Below are positions 20,842 through 32,165 of a DNA stretch of 64,000 nt, piece by piece. The stretch comes from Podospora pseudoanserina. Lineage: Eukaryota > Ascomycota > Sordariomycetes > Sordariales > Podosporaceae. Location of the stretch: NCBI RefSeq assembly GCF_035222485.1, contig NC_085920.1, forward strand, positions 2,294,001 to 2,358,000, written 5' to 3'. The notes under the pieces are model-generated. The model saw only the letters and a list, made by a program, of their open reading frames with translations. It was not told the origin of the DNA and did no database searches. The position numbers and the translations under genes are program-made. The stretch's first letter is position 1; every line of letters begins with the position of its first letter.

Positions 20842-23800
20842 ATGAGTTCGAGTCAAGCACAGGGCAGCAATGGCCCGGGAGACAATATGGCCGACATTCC
20901 AGAACTGGCCCCAGAAGCAGATGATCACAGGCTAGGGTCGAGCTCTAGCGATGAGGAGACAATAAGAGGGGAGCGTGACGAAGACTATGTTGCTGATGCC
21001 GCCATACTGGAGGAAGAGGAAGAGAACTGGCCAGCTGACGTTCCAATACCCACTGTCGAGGTCGATACCTCTGCTTCCATACCCAACCACTATCGTGGAA
21101 TTGTTGGAGCTTCACAGGAGGCTACTTCGGAAGATGGGTCGACCGATGCTATACCGCGGTTGGCGGCAAGCCCTATGGGTTCCAACCTTTCAATTCCAGA
21201 TGATACTCCGTCTGCTCAGGTGCGTTTTTGAAGAGTTGCTTGGTCTGGAACTGGTACTGACAGTTGCTACAGGGCTCCGTCGTTTCCTCGATGGGTAGCA
21301 GTGTCTTGCCCTCCTTCGCTCACCGACCTGGTATGAGCCCAACGCCATCTTTCAGGCCGTTTGACCAGAGATTCCAATCTCGTATTGCCTCGCCACACCT
21401 AAGCTCTCCCCGACCGTCCTCACCTGCCTTTCTTGCTGGACATAGCCGAACAGTGTCTGTGAGCAGTCAGTTTCTACTCGATTCGGGTGAAACAGAGACG
21501 CCGTCTCCGCCATGGGAGGTTGTGAGGTGGACGAAGCTCAGAAAGCTAAATAGCCAGGCTTTCTCGGAGGCAGGAAAGAGAAATTTTGGAACTCCAACCT
21601 GTCTTGCCGTCACAGCAAATATCGTGATGGGGACATCAAAGGGCATAATCCTGGTTTTTGACTATAACCAAAATCTCAAGTTGATCATTGGTCCAGGAAC
21701 AAAAGGTTCGCTTTGAGCCGCTCCTCCGGTACGAAAATCAAGGGCTAACTGGATGGCAGCTGTTGAGTCGGGTCCTATCACATCGATTGCCATTTCGGCA
21801 GACCATAGCACTATAGCTGGTGGGCACTCTAACGGCAATATCTTTACCTGGGACACCACCCGAGCGGCGAGACCGTTTCTTAGCATACCCCATTTGGACT
21901 CAACACAAGTCCAACGCAGAACGGCCGACGGTCATGTCTCCAATGTTGCTATCACTCACTTAGGATTTCTCGGAACACGCCACACAGCACTCGTTTCGGC
22001 CGACGACAGAGGAATGGCCTTTTCACATCTCGCAACGCGGGGCACAGGAGCACTGGGAAGGACAGTGAAGACCACTCGCATTCTCGGGCGCTATCCAGAC
22101 TCAAAACCACCTGTTGGAAAAACCCTCAAGCCCAGCACTGTACTAGGGTTTTCCTCATGTCCCCTTGGTAATGTCGAGATGGCTACTGACGGTATGGGCC
22201 TCACGGCGATGCTCACCCCCTATTTGCTCGTCATTGTCTCCACAACCCCTATCGCGCAAACTCAACACAAATCCGCCCGTCCAAAAGAGGTTGCAGCACA
22301 CAGTGCCATGACCGGGTGCCTAGCTTGGTTTCCAGCTGTGAAGCTGAAGGTGCCGGACCCTGTTACTGGAAGTCAAATTTCCAAAGTGAAATTGGTGTAC
22401 TGCTGGTCAAATGTCCTCACTGTACTAGATGTGGATGAGATACCAGAAGATGACAAAGAAAAACTCCCAAGTCTCAAATTCAGAGCACGGAGCCGATGGA
22501 CGTGTGAGGAATCGATCGCGGCTGTCCAGTGGCTCAGCAGATCAGTTCTGACGGTTCTCACGATATCCCAACGGCTGATCGTGCTCGAAGATCGAAGCAT
22601 GCGCATGACGGAGGCTTTTGACTTGATGGGCAAGCACATCTATCATGCAGATCTTTTTTCAAAACAGCTGAACCCACTGGTGGAACAACTGGATGAAGAT
22701 GACGACTCGATGCATGGTGTCGTTGCTGACGCGTTCTACATGAGTTTCAAGGCGTATAAAAGCCGCCTGTTTCTCCTGGGATTCAATGATGTTTCGATAG
22801 GCGCTCTGTCCAACTGGGCTGATCGCTTGATCGCGTTGATGGAATCTGGGGACTATGTGGGGGCCATCCAACTTGCCACGTCCTACTACACAGGTGATGC
22901 TAATAAGCTCACCGTCGGACTTCCAGAAGATGCAAAACTCAGACACTCTATGGTCCAGGACAAGCTGATGGAAATCATGAGCGCCTCGCTCAAGTATGCA
23001 TTTGGGCAGAGACAGAAGCGGAAAGACAGCGTTACAGACGCTCATCTGCAAGAGCTGGCCGAAACCTGCTTTGTGGCTTGCCAAAGTGTCGGGGACGAGG
23101 ACTTCGTCTTTGACGAGATGTGGGAATGGTACGAAGATGCCGAGGTCGAAGGCATTTTCCTTGAGACTTTGGAGCCATACATCCTCGATGGATCTATTAC
23201 GACGGTCCCTCCAGTTGTGGTCAAAGGCATGGTCACCCACTTTGTGAGCAAAGGGCTCGAAAGCCGCCTGGAGGAACTGATATGCCATCTAAACACCGCG
23301 ACTCTCGATTTGGACCAAATCACCCTACTTTGCAAACAACACAGCCTTTACGACGCCCTCCTATATGTCTGGAATCAAGCCCTTCAAGATTTCATTACGC
23401 CCCTCCTCGATTTGCTGGCTTTATTGGTACCATTGATGCAAAACGGCCGATATTCAGGCTCAGCAAACCCGATCGAGGATGATGTTTATGGGGTCAATGC
23501 CCTTAAGATCTTCCCATATCTTTCATATGTCCTCACGGGACGGGTGTACCCGACTGGTGAGGCCCTGTCAGAAGAGATCGCGCAGAGGGCAAAGGCTGAG
23601 CTTTATTGGCTACTCTTCTCTGGCAAAAGCATTACCTGGCCTAAGGGCAGCAACAAGCGACTCCTCACGAAGCCTTCTCAGTCGCAGGAGCCGTCGTTTC
23701 CCTACCTACGATTGATCCTTAACTTTGATGCGCCCAGCTTTCTGAGTGCCCTCAATGAAGCGTTTGAAGATTCCTTCCTCAACGATTCGCCCGAGAAGCA

Positions 23801-25844
23801 GGCGGCAACCGGCAGCCGACCACGAGATCTACCAGAAGAGCAAATCTTCGGGTTGACTGTAGACAGACAGTACATTGTCTCCATCCTGATGGAGATCATG
23901 AACTCGACCGACTACGAAACGACCGACACGATCTACCTTGACATGTTTATTGCGAGAAACCTCCCCAAATACCCACAATATCTGCTGTTTCCAGGCTCAA
24001 CTCTTACCAAAGTGCTCGCGGGACTCTGCAAGTTTCCCGGCCGAGACCTGGCCGAGGATGCTCAGCTGAGTGCGGAATACCTGCTTTCGGTATACCATCC
24101 ACCAGATGTCAATGACTTGATTCCCCTTTTCAAGGAAGCTGGATTCTATCGCATTTTGAAGCGCATCTACAAGAACGACAAGCAGTATGGGAAACTCATT
24201 GAGACTTATTTTGACGATCCCGAAGACCAAGAAGCTGTGTTTAGCTGCATTGAGGTCTGCTTACGACCGCAAGCGGGCCTTACACGGCGGCAAATACAGG
24301 ATGTTCACCAAGTCATCAAACGGCACGCGGCTCAGTTTGTCGAGATTGACCCTCCCATGGCAGCCAAAACCATTGCAAAGGTTGCGCCCGAGCTGCATCA
24401 TGACGTCCTTCAAGCATCTGGTGAGCAACCGGGACTGCAATATTCGTATCTCAAGGCCATCCTGGAGCCACAGACTGAACAACGTCGTACTGGGTCACCA
24501 GATCGGGATATGGTTGAGCAGTATCTGCGGCTGATGTGCAGGTTTGATCCAGCACATGTGTCTGACTATGTTGGGCTGGTTCAGTCTACCAATCTACGGC
24601 TTGAAAACTTGCTTCCAACGATGGAGGAGACAGGCGTGATTGACGCGGCTGTCATACTTATGGCCAAGGAAGGTCAGGCTCAGGAGGCAATGGGTCGGTT
24701 GGTTAAGCACCTCGAAACACTAGAATCTGCTCTCCAGGGTCTGCTTGCAGGTTCTGAACCTGAATCGACCACTGAGCAGCTTCACCAGTCTGTCGAGGAG
24801 CTGATGGAGGCCTTGAGGAGGTACATCCTAGTCGGCATCTGGCTTTGCCAGGGACAGACGGAGACTGTGCGGGAAGCCAATGCTGGTCGTCGACGGCAGA
24901 AGCCTACTCTTGACGATGCACTGTCTTCTGATGAGGCTCTCTGGCTTGATCTGATTGATATCGCGGTGCGGATCACCAAGCAGATCTCTACGGCCCTCCG
25001 GTTGTCTCCGGCAGAAACTCCCTCCGAGAACGAGAAGCCCAATCTACCATTAGGCGATAACGACAAAATCACCACTCTTCTCCGCTCTCTGGTGCAAAAC
25101 ACTTTTACCGCACTGCTCACATGTACTTCAACCCCATCACCTTCCTCGACCACAACTGCCGGCATGGGCAGCAACCTGTCCTTTCTCCGAATCCTCAGGG
25201 CGTTCCTCACACGTGCGGCTGCCTCCTCTCCCAACTTGGCCGACCTTCGCTCCGTCTTGTCGTCCATTTTTGCGGCGTATGCGTATGAAGAGTCGATCCT
25301 GCGGCTGTCCAACCGGCTTCTTGAACGGAGTTTGTTCGTCAGTGTCAACGAGGCGGTCGCGCTCCGGCAGCGAGGATGGCGACCACGAGGCTCAACCTGC
25401 GAGGCTTGCCGTCGGAGAGTGTGGGGTCCGGGGGTGGCTGGAAATGTGTTTGAAGCTTGGGAGGAGAAGCAAACGGTGGAAGAGAAGAAGAGGAAATTGA
25501 GAAAGGCCCTGATATCACCGAATGGTGATGTCGGTGAGGATGGGACAGGTGGTGACGAGGAAGAGGCTTATGTTGGCAAGGGCAAAGGGAAAGGAAAGGC
25601 ACCTAGTCCCAGGTTAAGACAGGAAGATGGGGCGGTCGGTGATGGCGATGTTCAGACAGCTCAGGATCCCCGAGAGGGACGGTCTGATGAGGCTGGGGCT
25701 CCTAGGAGGAGGGAGCAGCCACCGTTGGGGCCGTTGGTCTTGCTTGCGTGTAGACATATTTACCACAAGAGCTGCTTGGAGGAGCTGTTGGCGAAGGATG
25801 GGCAGGTAAAGGAAAATGAGTATAGATGTCCTATTGACGGGTAG
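20842..25844 (+). CDS. VPS8: Vps8, CORVET tethering complex subunit
   Basis: Three exons, 20842-21219, 21273-21705 and 21760-25844, join to 1631 aa. An acidic, Ser-rich N-terminus is followed by a beta-propeller region whose WD-like blades include VMGTSKGIILVFDYNQ and IAGGHSNGNIFTWDT. A long alpha-solenoid follows, with MARDLPKY-like helices (here MFIARNLPKYPQY) typical of Vps8. A C-terminal RING-like domain starts near residue 1484 (CEACRRRVWG) and resumes near 1600 (LLACRHIYHKSC ... YRCPIDG). Two oddities: about 110 low-complexity residues split the RING, and the last zinc position is Asp (CPID) instead of Cys, so the final site may be incomplete. Vps8 is the Rab5-binding subunit of CORVET, which tethers early endosomes. 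Confidence 0.94.
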
Positions 25845-26119
25845 AAGACTTGGGGAGACTTGGTGGGTGATATCAGGCATTTAGCTGTATATATTATGGA
25901 TTTAATACCAGCCTGTTGGTTTGAAGAAAAGGGGGTAAAATACCGTATTGGATACACGCTGCTGTAACTTACGTTACCCATGTGCAGATCAGTGGGGCGG
26001 CCCAGAGTCTTGGCGCTCTTAACAATCCGCCCAGCTCCTGATCTCAATTCTAGATCTCGCCTTTCTATCTTACAACAAACACGCCCCACAGCATCTCAGT
26101 CCCTCCACATGCCGTCAGA

Positions 26120-27091
26120 ATGTCGATAACATCCGAAGAAGAAGTCGAAGAGGACGCGCCTCCCCTCTCCGACTCACCCTCCCACAATGACTCTTCCGAC
26201 TCCAACAACGGCAGCGGCAGTCGACATCAACACCACAACCACAATCACGACCACAACAATGGCTCAACCTCCCCCTCCGCCACCTCCCACCCAGGCTCCG
26301 ACTACGAAGGCGAATACCTCTCCGAGTCAGACCTATCAGAAGAAGACGACGACGACGAAGACGACGGCAACCCAAATTCTTTCCCCCCTGCGGCCCCCTT
26401 TTCGCAACACACCTTCGCGCCCCCGTTCTACGGCCGTCCGCCAACACCCCTACCCCCATCTCCCTCTTTAACATCCCTGTTGCGACCCTCCAGACCAACA
26501 ACCCCCGATGCCTCGGACGACGAACACGCCGAACCACTACCTAGGGCGAGGCCAAAAGTGCCGACGTATGAATACTACGGCTTCGTGCTGTATCTCTTCT
26601 CCAGCCTCCTGTTCCTCTTTTACCTGCTCTGGAGCTACCTCCCGTCGCCGTTTCTGCACGCGTTGGGGATATACTACTACCCTAACCGGTGGTGGTCGTT
26701 GGCGGTGCCAAGTTTTATCGTCATGTTGCTGGTGTATATATACGTGGCGTTGGCGGCGTATAATGTGGAGATATTGACGTTGCCGATGGGTAGCATAGAG
26801 ACCGTGGTTGATGAGGCGGCGCAGGTGGCGGTTGTGGATAGTCGGGGGAGGATAAGGGCTGTTGGGAAGCGGGGGAGGGATAGGGGGCAGGGGCATAGGA
26901 GGAAGGGGTCGGGGAGGAGTAATAGGGATGAGGAAGGGGGAGGGGGGCAGCATGGGGGGTTGGATTGGAGGGTGGTTTGGAATGAGGGGACGGATGCGGT
27001 GATGGATGTGCCGCTGGCGGGGGTTTGTGAGGTGCTTTATGGGTATGGGGGGGAGGAAGAAGGGGATGGGGATGTAATTACGAGGGTTTAA
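26120..27091 (+). CDS. GPI19: GPI-GlcNAc transferase subunit PIG-P/Gpi19
   Basis: A single-exon gene of 323 aa. The PIG-P domain occupies about residues 150-235: YEYYGFVLYLFSSLLFLFYL (first membrane span), LPSPFLHALGIYYYPNRWWS, then a second span (VPSFIVMLLVYIYVALAAYN) and PMGSIETVVDEAA. PIG-P is part of the ER-membrane complex that transfers GlcNAc to phosphatidylinositol, the first step of GPI-anchor synthesis. The protein is long for the family because of an acidic Ser/His/Asp-rich N-terminus of about 145 residues and a Gly/Arg-rich insert after the second span. The coding strand is strikingly purine-rich (GGGGAGG runs) in its last 300 bases. Confidence 0.93.
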   Translation: MSITSEEEVEEDAPPLSDSPSHNDSSDSNNGSGSRHQHHNHNHDHNNGSTSPSATSHPGSDYEGEYLSESDLSEEDDDDEDDGNPNSFPPAAPFSQHTFAPPFYGRPPTPLPPSPSLTSLLRPSRPTTPDASDDEHAEPLPRARPKVPTYEYYGFVLYLFSSLLFLFYLLWSYLPSPFLHALGIYYYPNRWWSLAVPSFIVMLLVYIYVALAAYNVEILTLPMGSIETVVDEAAQVAVVDSRGRIRAVGKRGRDRGQGHRRKGSGRSNRDEEGGGGQHGGLDWRVVWNEGTDAVMDVPLAGVCEVLYGYGGEEEGDGDVITRV

Positions 27092-27691
27092 ACAGAGCGG
27101 GCGTTTGTTTTTGTAATGATACCCTTTTGTTTGCGTGGAGCTAGTGGCGTACTTCGGTCTTGGAAGGGGAAGCAACTTGGCGAAGTGCAGAAGGACTTTG
27201 ATGTTATTGTGGATAGTTGGATGCTATTGAGGATGACATAAAAGTTCTTCTGGGCTTCGATATGTTGCACTTTCCATGCTCTTATAGTTCCAAGGCCGAA
27301 GTAGGCTAAAGTTGTCAAGCTAGCCAAATATATAGCGAGCGTTGATTGAGAAAATAGCAGGAATTGATTACATCGAGTATTTATCGATAATGGTGTAGAT
27401 GCGGGGCACCCACTACAGCAGCAACACAACGTCGTGGAAATAGCAAGGATAAGCAATTGAACGTCGGCACAAGTTTATTCCACATAAAGAGTTTGGGCGA
27501 TTGTGTATAATACATCACGCAAGGCCGAACATCCGTAAGTAAGCAGGCTGAGGAGTCACAAGTGGGGTACGTTCGATCAGGGAGGAGGGAAGGAGGGCAA
27601 GCCGATGAACATCAACTACCTCGTATCCAGCATTTCCCGCCAACCAGCTAAACCTCGTGAGCCTCACAACCTATTCAAAGACACAAGCAAA
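27092..27691. other. Spacer between GPI19 and the D-serine dehydratase-like gene
   Basis: No separate gene seen. An ATG at 27605 is in frame with the downstream gene and would add 29 residues (starting MNINYLVSSISRQ). Confidence 0.55.
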
Positions 27692-29276
27692 ATGGAGTCG
27701 CCCACGTCCGATGCCTCCCTCAAGGAGCAGCTCAAAAGCACATTCGTGGGCAAGACACTCGACCAAGTCCCCACCCCATCAGTGATCCTCGATCTGGCCA
27801 AACTCGAGACGAACTGCAATGGAATGCTGGAAGCCACGAAGAAACTTGGTCTGCTCTGGCGGGCTCACATAAAGACGCACAAGGTATAAATCGTCGTTGA
27901 GAATAAGTCGCCGGTCATGAGTTGACATTGTTCAGACAACAGAGCTCACCCGCCTCCAAGTCGGCAATGACAAGTCCACTCCTGTGAACATTGTTGTCTC
28001 AACCATCATCGAAGCAGAGAATATCCTCCCATTGCTTAAAGAATACCAGTCCAAGGGGAGAAAAGTCAACGTGCTCTTCTCCTTTCCCCTCTTCCCTTCC
28101 GCGGCCTCTCGACTAGCCGATCTATCTGCGCAGTTAGGACCGGATTCCATCTCTCTTATGATTGACCACCCTGACCAACTCGTTTCTGCCGCAACTATTG
28201 CTCACACAACGGGTGCTTACCCCCCTCTGGTGTTCATCAAGATTGACGGTGGCTACCACCGAGCAGGCGTACAGCCCTCTCCCAGTTTCGCCACGGGGGA
28301 GTCAACCCAGGGGGACAGCAGCCACCCTTCCGAAGTCCTCATCGACGCCGTTCTCGAAGCGGAGAAACAAAACAAGTGTGTCTTGCACGGGGTGTACATC
28401 CACGCAGGCCACAGCTACGGCACCAGGACTGACTGGGCTGCATTGGGCTATCTAGCCCAGGAATTCCAAATCTGTCTCGACTTTGCCGAAGCGATCAGAA
28501 AACGAAGCCCAGGGCATAAGCTAGTCCTTTCCGTTGGTGCGACACCTACCGCAACCACCATCCAGCACCCTAGCATCATCTCATCTGGTGACAACAACAA
28601 CAACAACAACAACGGTGATAGTTCAGTTCAGAAACTAAAAGAATTCATCACCGCCCAGTCAAAAAGAGAAAACCCATTCAGCCTTGAAGTCCACGCCGGG
28701 GTTTAGTATGTCCCTCCCTGCCCCCTATTCCTAGGTACTCAGCTAACACCCCCAAGTTCAACCCTCGACCTCCAACAACTCGCCACCCACGCCCGGGACT
28801 CCTCCCTCCTCAAGGCTGACGACATCGCCATCAGTGTCCTAGCAGAAATAGCCTCCCTCTACCCCTCCCGCGGCAAAAACTCCACCACCGAAGCCCTCAT
28901 CAACGCAGGCTGCCTCGCCCTCGGCAGAGAACCCGTCACCGACAAGGGCAGCATCCCCGGAGTGGATTACTCCGGCTGGGGCTTTCTTATGCCCTGGGGC
29001 GGTAACCTCACCTCTAACCCCACCCCAGGTCCTGACTTTCCCCGTGTTCACCCCGGTTGGCAAGTGGGCAAAGTCTCCCAGGAACATGGCATCTTGGTGT
29101 GGGATGGTAAACCCGAAGACGAGATCCCGCTGCAGTATGGACAGAGGGTGAGAATTTGGCCTAATCACAGCTGCATCGCGGGCGCGTGCTTTGATTGGTA
29201 TTTGATTGTAGACAGTAGGAGCAAGGGGAGGGAGGACGAGGTGGTGGATGTTTGGCCTAGGTGGAGGGGATGGTAG
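27692..29276 (+). CDS. DSD1: D-serine dehydratase-like PLP enzyme (DSD1 / alanine-racemase-fold)
   Basis: Three exons, 27692-27883, 27936-28705 and 28757-29276, join to 493 aa. QVPTPSVILDLAKLETNC and WRAHIKTHK are the N-terminal strand and PLP-lysine region of the fold-type III family. FIKIDGGYHRAG follows. The C-terminal domain ends with LQYGQRVRIWPNHSCIAG, whose His and Cys are the zinc ligands of eukaryotic D-serine dehydratase. The known reaction is D-serine to pyruvate plus ammonia; related fungal members may act on D-threonine or other 3-hydroxy D-amino acids. The ATG at 27692 places the conserved block 27 residues from the start; the in-frame ATG at 27605 is an alternative. An Asn run encoded by (AAC)n lies near 28591-28612. 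The gene is convergent with ARP4. Confidence 0.9.
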
Positions 29277-29836
29277 GTAGAGATTGTGATCACGAAACCA
29301 AGTGTCGATGAGAGGGAGCATACAATACTTTGCCGTACTTTTTTCAAAGAACTAAAAACCCAGAACAAGGCTCGTTGAGCACCTGAAATGAAACAACAGT
29401 CAAAACCAGCGCTGGACCTTTTTAGAGACCACGGTCTTTTCCCCTACGCTGACTCCTCGTTTGATCAAAGAGAGGTGCCCCGGAATAATATACCCCCCCC
29501 CTTTCTTTCACTTGGCTCACTCAAATTTCACATAACGCCAACGCATGCCCTACCCTTACCCCTACGCCCTTACGCCACCCCCCCTTGGAGGTGCTTCATC
29601 CCTCTACTTCTTTTCCTCCTCCTCAGCCACTTTCTTCCTCTTCCCCTTCCCCTCCTCCCTGCTTGCCTCTTCTCCTCCTTGACTTTTTTCCACTTCCTTT
29701 TCTCCTCCTCCTCGACCTCCTTCGTCTTCTTTTCCTCCTCCTCCAGGGCTTCGCTTACCTTCAAGCATACACCGTTGCGAGCTTTTTTCTGACATCTTCA
29801 CCTTCCTCTCCATCAAAGTCGGGTTGGCCGACCACC
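29277..29836. other. Convergent 3' region holding a long pyrimidine tract
   Basis: No gene accepted. The region lies between the stops of the DSD1-like gene (plus) and ARP4 (minus). It contains the roughly 180-base pyrimidine-rich tract listed separately. Confidence 0.6.
29585..29765. repeat. Polypyrimidine/polypurine tract
   Basis: The plus strand here is almost entirely C and T, built from CTTCCTC, TCCTCCTCC and CCCCTTCC blocks. The minus strand is correspondingly purine-rich and reads as Lys/Glu/Gly/Arg-rich in any frame. Tracts of this length can form triplex DNA. It sits between two converging transcription units. Confidence 0.85.
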
Positions 29837-31320
29837 CTACTTGCAGCGCTTCTCTACGATCCCAGGCCCGTTCTCCTCGTATTCCTTTCGTGAGATCCAC
29901 ATCTGGTGGAATGTGCCCAGACTCCCGAGGATGCTGCCACCTATCCAGGCCCCGAACCGCCTCTCGCTGCTGAGGCCGGCGGCGTGAAGCTTGACCTTAA
30001 CGCTGGGGAACATGGCTGTGAGTTCGTGGTTCAGGCGGTCGGTGAACCCTGGCAACAAGCTTGTGCTCCCGGTAACGACAACGTTGGCCAAAAGGGCAGG
30101 TCGAACGTCGACGTCGATGGAGTCGAGTGCTGCCTTGATCAAGCCGGGCACAGTCTGGGCCTTGGTGATCTTTCCTTCCTCGGTGGCGCCGGGGAAGGCA
30201 GCGTTGTCGTCCCACATGCCCTCGGCAACCTTGAAGCGTTGCTCGCGCCACATCTGATTGCTGCCATCTGGCATCTCAAACACACGGCCAGGCAGGTTCT
30301 TGGCGTAGTCCTCGTTTCCTGGCGCGAGGTATCTCCCAGGGCCCCTCCAAACCTCTACCACAGACTCCTTGAACTCTTTCAAGACTCTCTCCTCCTCATA
30401 GGCCCTGAAGGAGGGTGAAATCTGGAAATCAAAAGTCTTCAGTCTGGCGTCAGCAGGTTGCCCAGCCTCCACCGGCTTCTTGTTTTCCACCATAAAAGTA
30501 GGCACAACCTCCACCTTGGGCTCGCTGGCCTCAAAGAGTGACCTGATCTGGCTGCTGAGCCATACACCGCCGACAGGCGACCGCTGGACGCTCCGCTTCA
30601 GCACCATGCCGTCAAAAATCGCCGTGACACTGGTGTTAGACCCTCCCACGTCCAACACCAAGGCTGTCGCCTTCCCCGCTGCAAAGGCAGCCAGCACCGG
30701 GGTCTTGCTCAGCCAAAACGCAGGACACGCCCAATTCTCCATGCAAATCTCAATGGCCTTTTCCCTCTGCTTTGGTGAGTTCCACGCCGCCTCTGTCATC
30801 AACAGCGGATTCTCCGCCATGGGCTTTTCGTAGTTTTCCGTCTCGTCTAAATCAGCCTCGTCGGCCATTTCCACATCTTCGCCCTCGGCTGCTGGTTTGG
30901 GCTTGTTGTTCAGGCCGTTTTTGCTGGGCGGGGTTGGGCGGGGGATGCCCAGGCGGTTGACAAGGGCATGCTCCCAGATCTTGGTGGCGGCATCCCAGTC
31001 CTCCACGACGCTATCGCGGTTCATGTAATTGCGGATTTCGAAGTCAGCACGGGGATACATTGCCTGGTCGCCGAAGACATCGCGATTGGAGGAGGTGATA
31101 TGGCCGTAGAACGAAGGGAGAACCTGCTTAGGCATTTCTTCGCCCGCGAAGCCGGCACGGGTGTTGATATAGCCTGGGTCAAGGACGATGGCAGAGACTT
31201 CGTCTGAAGGGGCGGAATTGTTAGCATGTGCGCTCCTACTGGGGGTAGCAGATGATGGAGCATACCTCCGCCATAGACGTCTGTCGGTTGTACCGACGAG
31301 GGGAGCGGTTGTTGTGCCAT
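29837..31320 (-). CDS. ARP4: Actin-related protein 4
   Basis: Two exons on the minus strand, 31320-31266 and 31203-29837, join to 473 aa. The start MAQQPLPSSVQPTDVYGGDE leads into AIVLDPGYINTRAGFAGEE, the first actin-fold phosphate loop. ALVLDVGGSNTSVTAIFDG is the second, and VVVTGSTSLLPGFTDRL the adenosine-loop region. The C-terminus ends KEYEENGPGIVEKRCK, close to the family consensus. An acidic insert (EGEDVEMADEADLDETENYE) near residue 130 matches the extra loop that marks fungal Arp4. Arp4 is a shared nuclear subunit of NuA4, SWR1 and INO80, where it pairs with actin. It is transcribed away from TAF1. Confidence 0.95.
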
Positions 31321-32165
31321 GTTGTAAATTGTGATGTCGTATAATATGATGATGGGCTCTGTAGCTATCAATTGAATCTGTGTGGAATCAGTGATGGTGT
31401 GTGAAAGATGAGATTTTAAGTTTGTTGGGAGTAAGTTGCAGGCGACAGAGATGGAACCAGTCGCGTGAAGAATGATTGAGCTTCTCGAAGTACGAGGGGT
31501 GGGCGCAGAGCTGCAAGACGGCGCGTTCCTGCTCTTAAGAGAAAACAGTGGGGCATGGAAGGCAGCCTTGGCAAGTACAACCACTGAAAGCCTGTCTCAG
31601 TGAGCTGTTGTACCTTGATGGATTTCCATTGCAGTTTGCCTGCCCACACCAGCTCATTGATTCTTCAGACGGAGAAGCCACCACAGAAATTTTTAACTGT
31701 CAGGACACCTAGCTTTTCCTTCTTTTCTACAACGTACCTCCCTTCGACCAAGACTGCCCGTCAAAAGCACAGACTCCAAACCAAAAAGACCAGCCCAGGT
31801 TTTCGGCACCGACCTTCAAAGCCCCACGTGAAAGCGAAGCTGGGGAAGGCCCCTGCCTGCGAAGCTAATTCTTGGCGCGACTTTGCTTCCCGTCCGCCGC
31901 GACTTAACAAAGGCAGCGAGGCCAGCGGAGACAAATCGCAACCACACATCGCCAAATCGTGATTCACCTTTCCCCAGGCTTCCGACCCTGCCACGGCACT
32001 CGAGGGCAGCCAAACTCTAGGTCGCCGGCGCTCAAAACGATGAGATAGCCGTGTACCATCCAGCGCATTCCAAACGAGGACCTGAGCTGCGACCTCGCAC
32101 CTCACCAAACCCTCTCACTACAAACCCATCCCATTCCCGACATTCCAACCGCTACCACTGACACC
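31321..32165. promoter_or_regulatory. Divergent promoter region between ARP4 and TAF1
   Basis: These 845 bases separate two divergent genes for chromatin and transcription factors. No known motif is clear enough to name. The 60 bases before the TAF1 start are C/A-rich, as is usual for fungal leaders. Confidence 0.6.

Noticed and set aside
29570-29764. Lys/Glu-rich minus-strand open frames next to ARP4
   Set aside because: ARP4 ends properly at its family C-terminus (GPGIVEKRCK); the frames come from the polypurine strand of the tract.
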